From Roseicyclus sp965662675 (GTDB lineage: Bacteria > Pseudomonadota > Alphaproteobacteria > Rhodobacterales > Rhodobacteraceae), in contig NZ_CBFIIK010000003.1 of the NCBI RefSeq assembly GCF_965662675.1, positions 39,039 to 103,038 of the forward strand: DNA of 64,000 bases. The letters run 5' to 3'. Position 1 is the first letter of the stretch. The number at the start of each line of letters is the position of its first letter. The translations under genes were made by a program, and so were the position numbers. Below the pieces are notes generated by a model. That model was given only the letters and a program-made list of their open reading frames with translations, was not told where the DNA came from and made no database searches. This document shows positions 35,117 through 42,907 of this stretch, piece by piece.

Positions 35117-35176
35117 TCGTTTCAAAAATATCCCGGGGGGAACACCCGGCACGGGTGTGGGGGGCAGCGCCCCCCT
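35117..35176 (-). repeat. Dispersed structured repeat, copy C
   Basis: On the minus strand: hairpin GGGGGGCGCTGCCCCCC, second stem ACACCCG-TGC-CGGGTGT, then CCCCCCGGGATATTTTTG. It directly abuts the stop of the ThiF/MoeB gene, where it could serve as its terminator, and lies upstream of the M3 peptidase. Confidence 0.78.
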
Positions 35177-36221
35177 AAACGCCGCCGCAGACCGGGCAAT
35201 CGCCCCGCCGCGCCAGCTTGATCTCGCGGCTTTCCGCCATCAAGGCATCATGGATCACCATCCGCCCGGCCAAGGGCACCCCCGCCCCGGTGATCAGCTT
35301 GACGGCCTCCATCGCCATCATCGCTCCGATCACACCCGGCAAGGCCCCGACGACGCCCGTTTCGGCACAGGTGGCCGACAGCCCGGGCGCGGGCGCTTGC
35401 GGAAAGATGCACGCCATGCAGGGCGCGCCGCGCGCCGGGTCATAGACCGTCACCTGCCCCTCCCAAGCCGAGATCGCGCCCGCCACGACCGGCTTGCCTG
35501 CGCGCACTGCGGCCCGGTTGATCATCGCGCGGGCAGCGAAGCTGTCGGTGCCATCGAGGATCAGATCATATTCGGCGAACAGCTCCGCCGCGATCCCCTC
35601 CTCCAGCGCCCGGTTATAGGGCCTGACCTCGACATGGGGGTTCAAATCCGCCATTGCCTTCTGCGCCGAAAAAACCTTGGGCATGCCTTGGCGCGCATCC
35701 GTGTGGATCACCTGCCGCTGCAAATTCGACAGGCTGACGGTATCGGCGTCGATCACGCCCACCCGCCCCACACCGGCGGCAGCAAGATACAAAAGCGCAG
35801 GCGCCCCCAGCCCCCCCGCGCCCACGACCAGCACCCGCGCCGCCTTCAGCGCGCGCTGGCCCGACCCGCCGATCTCGCGCAGCGTGATATGGCGGGCGTA
35901 GCGCTCCAACTCCTCATCCGAGAACGGCCCCTTCGGTGCGGCTACAGGCGCGGCTTGCACGCTGCGATCCGCCCGCGCGCGCAACCATCCAAGCCCACCG
36001 CGATAGACCAGAACCACCCCAACCAAGATGCCCACGAACAACCATTCACCCAGCGAGCCACCCGTCGCCTGTCGCAAGGGATGCGTAATGGGCAGCACGA
36101 TCTGCACCGCGACGACCGCAAGATAGAGCAAAGCCAGCATGACGAAGCGCGCCCGATAGGGGGTCTTCATCAGATGCCCCAAGCCCCAAAGCATTGCGCC
36201 CAGCGCCAGCACGAACACCAT
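35175..36221 (-). CDS. Membrane-anchored HesA/MoeB/ThiF family adenylyltransferase
   Basis: 348 residues. Roughly residues 1-80 contain three hydrophobic segments (MVFVLALGAMLWGLGHL, FVMLALLYLAVVAVQIVL, LFVGILVGVVLVY), then a soluble E1-like domain. It has the ATP-binding GAGGLGAPALLYLAAAG, DADTVSLSNLQRQ, the Arg/Asp block LDGTDSFAARAMINRAA, CxxC-type zinc ligands (CMACIF and CPVCGG) and CAETGVVGALPGVIG. It probably adenylates the C-terminus of MoaD or ThiS, serving molybdopterin or thiamine synthesis. Molybdopterin supply would suit the xanthine dehydrogenase in this window. It abuts dut with no gap. Confidence 0.85.
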   Translation of the reverse strand: MVFVLALGAMLWGLGHLMKTPYRARFVMLALLYLAVVAVQIVLPITHPLRQATGGSLGEWLFVGILVGVVLVYRGGLGWLRARADRSVQAAPVAAPKGPFSDEELERYARHITLREIGGSGQRALKAARVLVVGAGGLGAPALLYLAAAGVGRVGVIDADTVSLSNLQRQVIHTDARQGMPKVFSAQKAMADLNPHVEVRPYNRALEEGIAAELFAEYDLILDGTDSFAARAMINRAAVRAGKPVVAGAISAWEGQVTVYDPARGAPCMACIFPQAPAPGLSATCAETGVVGALPGVIGAMMAMEAVKLITGAGVPLAGRMVIHDALMAESREIKLARRGDCPVCGGV

Positions 36222-36689
36222 TCAAGCCACCCCGGTCGAGCCGAAACCGCCTGCGCCGCGCGCGGTCTGATCCAAGCCATCCACAATGACGAAGCGCGCC
36301 TGGATCACCGGCGCGATCACCGCTTGCGCGATGCGGTCCCCGTGGCCCACCACGAAATCCTCCTGCCCGAAATTCACCAAGATCACCCCCAAGGGCCCGC
36401 GATAATCGCTGTCGATCGTGCCGGGGCTGTTGGGCAGCCCCACCCCATGCTTCAGCGCGAGGCCCGAGCGCGGGCGGATCTGCATCTCATAGCCTTGCGG
36501 GATCGCCACGCGCAGCCCCGTCGGCACCAAGACCCGCGCACCGGGGACCAAGATCAACCCTGCCGCCCGATCCTCGGGCATCAGATTGGCGCGCAGATCG
36601 GCCCCCGCCGCCCCCGCAGTGGCATAATCGGGCAGCGCCACGCCGGGATCGGCCCATGCCTCGCGCAAGGTCTCGATCACAACGCCCAT
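36222..36689 (-). CDS. dut: dUTP diphosphatase
   Basis: Hydrolyses dUTP to dUMP and pyrophosphate, keeping uracil out of DNA and feeding dTMP synthesis. 155 residues, normal for the homotrimeric enzyme. The five motifs are visible: AGADLRANL, RSGLALKHGV, NSPGTIDSDYRGPLGVILVN, GDRIAQAVIAPV and the C-terminal GRGxGGFGSTG-like RGAGGFGSTG. ATG at 36689; the stop abuts the ThiF/MoeB start, so the two are co-transcribed, probably with coaBC upstream. Confidence 0.95.
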   Translation of the reverse strand: MGVVIETLREAWADPGVALPDYATAGAAGADLRANLMPEDRAAGLILVPGARVLVPTGLRVAIPQGYEMQIRPRSGLALKHGVGLPNSPGTIDSDYRGPLGVILVNFGQEDFVVGHGDRIAQAVIAPVIQARFVIVDGLDQTARGAGGFGSTGVA

Positions 36690-36692
36690 AAC

Positions 36693-36722
36693 GCCCCCTT
36701 CATCTTTCCAAAAATACGCATG
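36693..36722 (-). repeat. Degenerate dispersed repeat tail between coaBC and dut
   Basis: Minus-strand GCGTATTTTTGGAAAGATGAAGG-like sequence resembles the tail of the repeat family, without the G/C hairpin part. Confidence 0.4.
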
Positions 36723-36734
36723 CGTCCTTGCCGC

Positions 36735-37931
36735 TCAGGCCAGCGCATCGGCAATGCGCAGGGCCAGCCGCCGGGCGACCTCGGCCTTGGCCAAGCGCGG
36801 CCAGCTTTCCGCGCCCTCGGCGGTGATCAGCGTGACCGCATTCTCGGCCCCGCCCATGATCCCCGTCTCGGGCGAGACATCATTGGCCACGATCCAATCG
36901 CAGCCCTTGCGCGCGCGCTTGGCCTCGGCATGGGCCACGACCGTCTCGGTCTCGGCGGCAAAGCCCACCACAAGCCGCGGACGCCCCGCGCCCATCTGCG
37001 CGACATGGGCCAAGATGTCGGGGTTTTCCGCGAACGCCAGCGCGGGCGGCCTGCCCGTGCCATCCTTCTTCATCTTCTGCCCGGCGGCATTGGCCACCCG
37101 CCAATCGGCCACCGCCGCGGCAAAGACCGCCGCATCGGCCGGAAGTGCCGCCGCCACCGCATCGGCCATCTGTTGCGCCGTTTCCACCGCGAACACATCG
37201 ACACCGAAAGGCGGCGGCACGCTGGCGGGACCGGTGATGAAACTCACCCTTGCCCCCAGATCGCGCAGCGCTGCCGCAAGTGCCGCCCCTTGCGCCCCTG
37301 ATGAGCGGTTGGCGATGTAGCGCACCGGGTCGATCGGCTCATGGGTGGGGCCGGATGTGACCAGCACATGCCGCCCCTTGAGCGGCCCATCGCCAAGTGC
37401 GGCAGAAATGGCCGCCACGATCTCGGGCACCTCGGCCATGCGCCCCGGCCCGAACTCGCCACAGGCCATCGGCCCCTCGCCCGGCCCAACCATCAGCACG
37501 CCATCGGCCTGCAATTGCGTCAGATTGCGCTGCGTCGCAGGGTGCTCCCACATCCGCACATTCATTGAGGGCGCGATCAGCACCCGCTTGTCGGTCGCCA
37601 ACAAAAGCGTCGTGGCCAAGTCACCCGCCAGCCCCCCCGCCATCTTGCCCATCAGATCGGCCGTGGCGGGGGCCACCACCACCAGATCGGCGGCGCGGCT
37701 CAACTCGATATGGCCCATCTCGGCCTCATCGGTCAGATCGAACAGATCGCGGTAAACCTTTTGCGCGGCCAGGGCCGAGACTGACAGTGGTGTGACGAAT
37801 TCCTCGCCCGCCCGCGTCAGCACCGGGGTCACATGCGCGCCATGCTCGCGCAGTCGCCGGATCAGGTCGAGCGCCTTGTAGGCCGCGATCCCGCCGCCGA
37901 TGATCAAGAGAATCCGCTTATCCGCCAGCAT
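36735..37931 (-). CDS. coaBC: Bifunctional phosphopantothenoylcysteine decarboxylase/phosphopantothenate--cysteine ligase
   Basis: Two steps of coenzyme A synthesis: ligation of cysteine to 4'-phosphopantothenate and decarboxylation of the product. 398 residues from ATG 37931 (MLADKRILLIIGGGIAAYKAL). The N-terminal CoaC flavoprotein domain has GGGIAAYKAL, the LSRAADLVVVAPATADLMGKMA block and PSMNVRMWEHPATQRN with the catalytic Asn. The C-terminal CoaB domain has VLVTSGPTHEPIDPVRYIANRSSG and AAVADWR. It is just upstream of dut, a pairing frequent in bacteria. Confidence 0.95.
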   Translation of the reverse strand: MLADKRILLIIGGGIAAYKALDLIRRLREHGAHVTPVLTRAGEEFVTPLSVSALAAQKVYRDLFDLTDEAEMGHIELSRAADLVVVAPATADLMGKMAGGLAGDLATTLLLATDKRVLIAPSMNVRMWEHPATQRNLTQLQADGVLMVGPGEGPMACGEFGPGRMAEVPEIVAAISAALGDGPLKGRHVLVTSGPTHEPIDPVRYIANRSSGAQGAALAAALRDLGARVSFITGPASVPPPFGVDVFAVETAQQMADAVAAALPADAAVFAAAVADWRVANAAGQKMKKDGTGRPPALAFAENPDILAHVAQMGAGRPRLVVGFAAETETVVAHAEAKRARKGCDWIVANDVSPETGIMGGAENAVTLITAEGAESWPRLAKAEVARRLALRIADALA

Positions 37932-38061
37932 CCCCGGTCGCCCTTTTGCTCCGCGCGGAAGGTTAGGGGCCCGCCATGCCAAGGGCAATGCCAATCTCCC
38001 TCGGCCGCCCCTGCGGCGCGCGCCATAGGTGCTGCGTCACGCGAACGCTGCGGCCCGACGC

Positions 38062-38193
38062 CTAGCGCAGAAAGGCGATGATCTGGGTCGGCACCACGGC
38101 CTCATCGGACCCTATCCGCGCATCGGGTGCGGCGACAGAGATCGACAGGACGAACAGCCCCGCCAAAAGCGCCAATGGCGCATGGAGGATCAC
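38062..38193 (-). CDS. Small hydrophobic protein downstream of rpoH
   Basis: 43-residue ORF starting at GTG 38193, whose start overlaps the rpoH stop as GTGA and ending at TAG 38062. The predicted product begins with a hydrophobic stretch (about residues 2-22, APLALLAGLFVLSISVAA) that could be a signal peptide or single membrane span, then a short polar tail ending IIAFLR. No family recognised. The overlap and the hydrophobic start are the only support. The 130 bp between it and coaBC (37932-38061) shows no other feature. Confidence 0.45.
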   Translation of the reverse strand: MILHAPLALLAGLFVLSISVAAPDARIGSDEAVVPTQIIAFLR

Positions 38194-39071
38194 GCGGCGA
38201 AGAATGACCGAACCTCTTTGGATTGCGCCTCGAGCGTTTTGCGCATCTTGGCGAATGCTGCCGCCTCAAGCTGGCGCACACGCTCCTTGGACAGGCCCAG
38301 CTCATCGCCCAAGCTTTCCAGCGTCCGCGGCTCGTCACGCAGTTTGCGTTCGCGCACGATGAAGCGTTCACGCTCATTGAGCGCCTGCATCGCCATGATC
38401 AGCCAATCGCGCAGCTGGGCGGTGTCATGGCTTGCCTCGACGATCTCGGCGGCCTGCGCGCTGTCATCTTCCAGCGCATCGATCCATTCGCGCCCATCAT
38501 CATCGACCGATTGCGTGGCGTTGAGCGAGTAATCGGACCCGGCCAAACGCCCTTCCATCATCTCGACATCATGCAGTGGCACGCCCACTTCGGTGGCGAT
38601 CATCTGGCGCAGCTGGTGCTTATCAAGGCTTTGGCCCGCAGCCTGTGCCTCGCGTTCCAACCTTGCCTGAACACGGCGCATATTGAAAAACAGCGATTTT
38701 TGCGACGAGGTGGACCCGGTGCGCACCATCGACCAGTTACGCATGACGTAATCCTGAATCGATGCCTTGATCCACCACACGGCATAGGTCGAAAAGCGCA
38801 CGCCGCGATCGGGATCGAACTTGTCGGCAGCTTTCATCAGGCCCAGACCCGCCTCTTGGATCAGGTCGTTCATCGGCGCGCCGTAGCGTTTGAACTTGGC
38901 CGCCATCGAGATCGCAAGGCGCATATAGGCTGTCACCAGCCGGTGCAGCGCCTCTTCATCGCGCTGGTCGCGCCAGGCATAAGCCAGCCGCAATTCCGTT
39001 TCCGCATCCAGAAGCTCCGCCCGCATCGCGCGGCGGCTGAGGTTCTGATCGCTACCCATGTCTAGTGCCAT
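38190..39071 (-). CDS. rpoH: RNA polymerase sigma-32 family factor, RpoHII type
   Basis: Alternative sigma factor for heat-shock and oxidative-stress genes. The ATG at 39071 (MALDMGSDQNLSRRAM) gives 293 residues and matches RpoHII proteins; ATG 39110 is possible but leaves almost no leader after the predicted promoter. Region 2 has YMRLAISMAAKFKRYG, NDLIQEAGLGLMKAADKFDPDRGVRFSTYAVWWIKASIQDYV; the RpoH box lies around TSSQKSLFFNMRRV; region 4.2 has ESLGDELGLSKERVRQLEAAAF. In R. sphaeroides RpoHII acts with SigmaE in the singlet-oxygen response. A SigmaE-like promoter is visible upstream. Confidence 0.9.
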   Translation of the reverse strand: MALDMGSDQNLSRRAMRAELLDAETELRLAYAWRDQRDEEALHRLVTAYMRLAISMAAKFKRYGAPMNDLIQEAGLGLMKAADKFDPDRGVRFSTYAVWWIKASIQDYVMRNWSMVRTGSTSSQKSLFFNMRRVQARLEREAQAAGQSLDKHQLRQMIATEVGVPLHDVEMMEGRLAGSDYSLNATQSVDDDGREWIDALEDDSAQAAEIVEASHDTAQLRDWLIMAMQALNERERFIVRERKLRDEPRTLESLGDELGLSKERVRQLEAAAFAKMRKTLEAQSKEVRSFFAA

Positions 39072-39125
39072 CTGGGACCCCCCCGGTTCCTCTTGATCAC
39101 GCATCGGCAAGTCACGTTCTGTTAA

Positions 39126-39155
39126 GTGTTACGCAGCCAATCGCGTTCCGGTTCA
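39126..39155 (-). promoter_or_regulatory. Predicted SigmaE (RpoE/ChrR)-type promoter of rpoH
   Basis: On the minus strand TGAACC (39155-39150), an 18-bp spacer, and TAACAC (39131-39126) lie 54 bp upstream of the rpoH ATG. This is close to the R. sphaeroides SigmaE consensus TGATCC-N18-TAAGA. The predicted transcript leader is about 50 nt. Confidence 0.5.
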
Positions 39156-39249
39156 CTTTTGGGATGGAAAAAAATTTGCCTTCGGTGACATCGTGCCGAA
39201 ACGCCAAGCGACACCAGGGATTCGGCCCGGATCACACAAGGATTTTACG

Positions 39250-39942
39250 ATGGACTACACGCTTTTGATCGGGGATCGCTCCTACTCGAGCTGGTCGCTG
39301 CGCGGCTGGCTTCCCTTCGCGGCCTTCGACATCCCGGTCCGGGTGCAATCGAATATCCTCTACCGCGCGGAATTTGCCGACGATCTGGCGGCATTCGCCC
39401 CCGGCCTGCGCAGCGTGCCCGCGCTCAAGACGCCCCAAGGCGGGCTTTTGACCGATAGTATCGCCATCGCATGGCATCTGGCCGAGGCCTTTCCCGAGCG
39501 TGGGCTTTTGCCACTCGAGCCGACACAACGCGCCATGGCCCAAAGCCTGATCGCCGAGATGCATTCGGGCTTTGCCGCCCTGCGCGGCGCCTGCCCGATG
39601 AACCTGCGCACGGCATGGGGGGGCTTCACCCCGTCCGAGGCGGTGCTGGCCGACCTCGCCCGGATCGAGGCGATTTGGGCCGCCGCGCGTGCCCGCGCGG
39701 CGGGGCCCTTCCTCTTTGGTGCCTACACGCTGGCCGATGTGTTCTACGCCCCTGTGGCCATGCGCATCGCGGGTTATGGCCTGCCCGTATCGGACCACGC
39801 GCAAGCCTATGTCGCGGCACATCTGGCCCATATGCCGCTGCGCAGTTGGCGCGCTTTGGGATTATCCGACGGCCCGGAACAGCCGACCTACGAGATGGGC
39901 CTGCCGCGCCTGCCCTTTCCCATCGCGCCGCCGGAGATGTGA
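39250..39942 (+). CDS. Glutathione S-transferase family protein
   Basis: 230-residue cytosolic GST-like protein. The N-terminal thioredoxin-fold begins TLLIGDRSYSSWSLRGWLPF; SSWSLR holds the likely catalytic Ser as in zeta/beta-like bacterial GSTs, and the glutathione-binding cis-Pro and Ser/Asp are in VPALKTPQGGLLTDSIAIAWHL. The C-terminal helical domain contains LFGAYTLADVFYAPVAMR, the usual N-capping-box region. Substrate unknown. ATG at 39250. It is divergent from rpoH, so both could respond to the same stress, but its own promoter is not clear. Confidence 0.85.
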   Translation: MDYTLLIGDRSYSSWSLRGWLPFAAFDIPVRVQSNILYRAEFADDLAAFAPGLRSVPALKTPQGGLLTDSIAIAWHLAEAFPERGLLPLEPTQRAMAQSLIAEMHSGFAALRGACPMNLRTAWGGFTPSEAVLADLARIEAIWAAARARAAGPFLFGAYTLADVFYAPVAMRIAGYGLPVSDHAQAYVAAHLAHMPLRSWRALGLSDGPEQPTYEMGLPRLPFPIAPPEM

Positions 39943-39989
39943 CCGGCGGCATTTACCATTGGTTAAGGCTTCGCCGCTAAGCGTTAACC

Positions 39990-41528
39990 ATGTTCGACAC
40001 AGCCCGCGCCGAAAGCCTCGCCCGTATCAATACCGTCGCTTTCGAGGGGCTCGAGGCGCGCCGGGTCGAGGTGCAATGCGCCATCACCCCCGGCATCCCG
40101 GCCTTTTCGGTGGTGGGCCTGCCCGACAAGGCCGTGTCCGAGGCGCGCGAACGGGTGCGCACCGCGCTTTCGGCGATGGCCATCGCGCTCCCCTCCAAGC
40201 GGATCACCGTGAACCTCTCGCCCGCCGATCTGCCCAAGGAGGGGTCTCATTTCGACCTGCCCATCGCGCTGGCACTCTTGGCGGCGCTCGACATCATCCC
40301 GCGCGAAAAGGTCGAAGAGGCGATGGCGCTGGGGGAATTGTCGCTCGACGGCAGTTTGGTCTCGGTCATCGGCGCGCTGCCCACGGCGCTTGCGGCAGGC
40401 GAGGATGGTCGCGTGCTCTACTGTCCCCAAGGCTGCGGGGCCGAGGCGGCTTGGGTCGGCGCCACCACGGTCTTTGCCGCCCGCGATCTGGCCGCGCTGA
40501 TCGCCCATTTGACCGAGCGCGCACCGCTGGAACCCGCCCGCCCCGGCGAAGTCGTGGCGACAGCCCATCCCAAATGCCTCTCCGAAGTGCGCGGCCAAGA
40601 ACGCGCCAAACGCGCGCTGGAAATCGCCGCCGCCGGCCGCCACCATTTGCTGATGGTCGGCAGCCCGGGTTCAGGCAAGTCGATGCTGGCCGCGCGACTG
40701 CCCGGCATCTTGCCGCAGCTTTCCGCGCCGGAGGCTTTGGAAACCTCGATGATCCATTCGCTGGCAGGGCTGCTTGACGATGGCGGCATCTCGCGCACGC
40801 GACCCTTTCGCGCGCCGCATCACACGGCCTCCATGGCGGCCATCGTGGGCGGTGGGCGCGGGGCGAAGCCGGGCGAGATCAGCCTTGCGCATAACGGCGT
40901 CCTGTTCCTCGACGAATTCCCGGAATACCCTCGCGCGGTCCTCGAAACCCTGCGCCAGCCGATCGAAACGGGCGATGTGGTGGTGGCGCGCGCCAATGCC
41001 CATGTCACCTATCCCTGCCGCTTTTTGCTGATCGCGGCGGCCAACCCCTGCCGTTGTGGCCAGCTTTACGATGCGGCGCAGGCCTGCGGGCGCGCGCCCT
41101 TGTGCGGATCGGACTACATGGGGCGCATTTCGGGGCCTTTGATGGACCGCTTCGATCTGCGCCTCGAGGTGCCGCCGGTGGCCTATGCCGATCTCGACCT
41201 GCCCGCGACGGGTGAACGTAGCGCCGTCGTGGCAAAGCGCGTTGCGGCCGCGCGTGCGGTGCAGGCGGCCCGTTTCTCCGCGCTTGGCGCGTCGGCACGG
41301 GTGAACGCGGATGCCGAGGGCGCGCTGCTTGACCAGATCGCCACCCCCGATGCGGCGGGAAAGGCGCTTTTGCTGCAGGCCGCCGACCGCTTCAAGCTGA
41401 CCGCACGCGGCTATCACCGGATCTTGCGTCTGGCACGCACCATCGCCGATCTGGAGGGGGACCACACAATCGGCCATCCCCATATCGCCGAGGCCATCGG
41501 CTATCGTTTGATGGGCGGTGCAGGCTGA
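39990..41528 (+). CDS. comM: YifB/ComM-family magnesium chelatase-like AAA ATPase
   Basis: 512 residues. N-terminal LonC-like ChlI domain (FDTARAESLARINTVAFEG, GLPDKAVSEARERVRTAL), then an AAA+ module with Walker A VGSPGSGKSM, Walker B GVLFLDEFPE and a cysteine cluster (CRCGQLYDAAQACGRAPLC). ComM is a hexameric helicase that extends branch migration during natural transformation in characterised bacteria; here that role is inferred. ATG at 39990 has only a weak ribosome site. It converges on gshB with a 3-bp gap. Confidence 0.92.
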   Translation: MFDTARAESLARINTVAFEGLEARRVEVQCAITPGIPAFSVVGLPDKAVSEARERVRTALSAMAIALPSKRITVNLSPADLPKEGSHFDLPIALALLAALDIIPREKVEEAMALGELSLDGSLVSVIGALPTALAAGEDGRVLYCPQGCGAEAAWVGATTVFAARDLAALIAHLTERAPLEPARPGEVVATAHPKCLSEVRGQERAKRALEIAAAGRHHLLMVGSPGSGKSMLAARLPGILPQLSAPEALETSMIHSLAGLLDDGGISRTRPFRAPHHTASMAAIVGGGRGAKPGEISLAHNGVLFLDEFPEYPRAVLETLRQPIETGDVVVARANAHVTYPCRFLLIAAANPCRCGQLYDAAQACGRAPLCGSDYMGRISGPLMDRFDLRLEVPPVAYADLDLPATGERSAVVAKRVAAARAVQAARFSALGASARVNADAEGALLDQIATPDAAGKALLLQAADRFKLTARGYHRILRLARTIADLEGDHTIGHPHIAEAIGYRLMGGAG

Positions 41529-41531
41529 GCT

Positions 41532-42467
41532 TCAGCCAAGCCGCGCCGCGATCGCATCCCAGATCAGGCCGGCGACATTAACACCATCGAAACGTTCCAA
41601 TTCCTGAATTCCTGTGGGCGATGTCACGTTGATCTCGGTCAGGTAGCCGCCGATCACATCGATGCCAACGAAGATCTGCCCCATCTCGCGCAGGCGCGGG
41701 CCGATGGCGGCGCAAATCTCATGCTCGCGCGCGGTCAGGCCGATCTTTTCGGCCCGCCCACCCACATGCAGGTTCGAGCGTGTCTCGCCCACCGCAGGCA
41801 CCCGGTTGATCGCACCCGCGGGATGTCCGTCGACCAAGATGATCCGCTTATCGCCCTTGGCCACATCGGGCAGGAATTTCTGCGCGATCAGCGGTTCGCG
41901 GTTCATGCCGGTGAACAGCTCATGCAAGGAATTGAGATTGCGGTCGCTTTCGGGAAGCCGGAACACCCCTGCGCCGCCGTTGCCGTAAAGCGGCTTGAGG
42001 ATGATATCGCCGTGCTTTTCCTTGAACGCGCGCAAAACCGACAGATCGCGCGCAATGGTGGTGGGCGGCGTCAGATCGGGGAAATCGAGAACCAGCAGCT
42101 TTTCGGGATTGTTACGCACCCAAAACGGGTCATTGACCACCAAGGTTTGGCCCTTGAGCCGGTCGAGCAGATGCGTGGTGGTGATATACCCCATGTCGAA
42201 AGGCGGATCTTGGCGTAGCCAGACCACATCGGCATCGGCAAGATCCAAATCGATCATCGGCCCCAAATGCGCATGATCGCCCTTGACCCGCTGCACGCGA
42301 AGGCTGTGCGCGCGCGCCATGATGCGCCCCTCGCGATAGCTCAGATGATCAGGGGTATAGAAGAAAAGGTCATGGCCGCGCGCCTGCGCCTCTTCGGCCA
42401 GGCGAAAGCTGCTATCGGCATCGATATTGACCGACCCGATCGGGTCCATCTGAAAGGCGACTTTCAT
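41532..42467 (-). CDS. gshB: Glutathione synthetase
   Basis: ATP-dependent ligation of gamma-glutamylcysteine to glycine, the second step of glutathione synthesis. 311 residues, standard length. N-terminal MKVAFQMDPIGSVNIDADSSF and DPPFDMGYITTTHLLD; ATP-grasp parts DIILKPLYGNGGAGVFRL, FLPDVAKGDKRIILVDGHPAGAINR and FVGIDVIGGYLTEINVTSPTGIQE. ATG at 42467. It follows yraN and rsmI on the same strand with an 83-bp gap that contains no clear feature. Confidence 0.96.
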   Translation of the reverse strand: MKVAFQMDPIGSVNIDADSSFRLAEEAQARGHDLFFYTPDHLSYREGRIMARAHSLRVQRVKGDHAHLGPMIDLDLADADVVWLRQDPPFDMGYITTTHLLDRLKGQTLVVNDPFWVRNNPEKLLVLDFPDLTPPTTIARDLSVLRAFKEKHGDIILKPLYGNGGAGVFRLPESDRNLNSLHELFTGMNREPLIAQKFLPDVAKGDKRIILVDGHPAGAINRVPAVGETRSNLHVGGRAEKIGLTAREHEICAAIGPRLREMGQIFVGIDVIGGYLTEINVTSPTGIQELERFDGVNVAGLIWDAIAARLG

Positions 42468-42550
42468 GCTTCAAGCTCCCGGGCTTTGCGCGACACCCTT
42501 GTTTGGCCCGTCGCGGGCCAAGGCGCAAGACCGGGCGGTGACGCCGCGCC

Positions 42551-42907
42551 TTAACCTGCCTGCAGCGCATTGGGGATCACATCGATACGCCCCCTGCCAT
42601 CGACCAAGGCGACATCGAAGCGCATTGGTGTCAGCGAGCCTGTGCCGAAAAACCCAAGCGCGGCCTCGGCGCTGGCCAAGAGCCGCCCGACCTGGTGCCG
42701 CGTCAGATGCGCCACGGCCTGCGCGAAGCTGCGAGAGGATTTCACCTCGACGAAAACAATCTCGCCCGCCTTCGACATGACCAGATCAATCTCACCGGCA
42801 GCACCGCGCCAGCGGCGGCACAACAACCGATAACCCGATGCACGGTAGGCCGCCAAAACCGTATCCTCCGCCGCCTTGCCCGCCAGATAGGACTTCAAAC
42901 CACTCAT
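42551..42907 (-). CDS. YraN (UPF0102) family predicted endonuclease-fold protein
   Basis: 118 residues with the restriction-endonuclease-like core: GKAAEDTVLAAYRASGYRLLCRRWR, then GEIDLVMSKAGEIVFVEVKSS, in which the Glu-Asp...Glu-x-Lys residues form the metal site. In vivo function is not established. Its ATG overlaps the rsmI stop (ATGA), the rsmI-yraN pairing seen in many proteobacteria, often next to the LpoA-like gene as here. Confidence 0.9.
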   Translation of the reverse strand: MSGLKSYLAGKAAEDTVLAAYRASGYRLLCRRWRGAAGEIDLVMSKAGEIVFVEVKSSRSFAQAVAHLTRHQVGRLLASAEAALGFFGTGSLTPMRFDVALVDGRGRIDVIPNALQAG

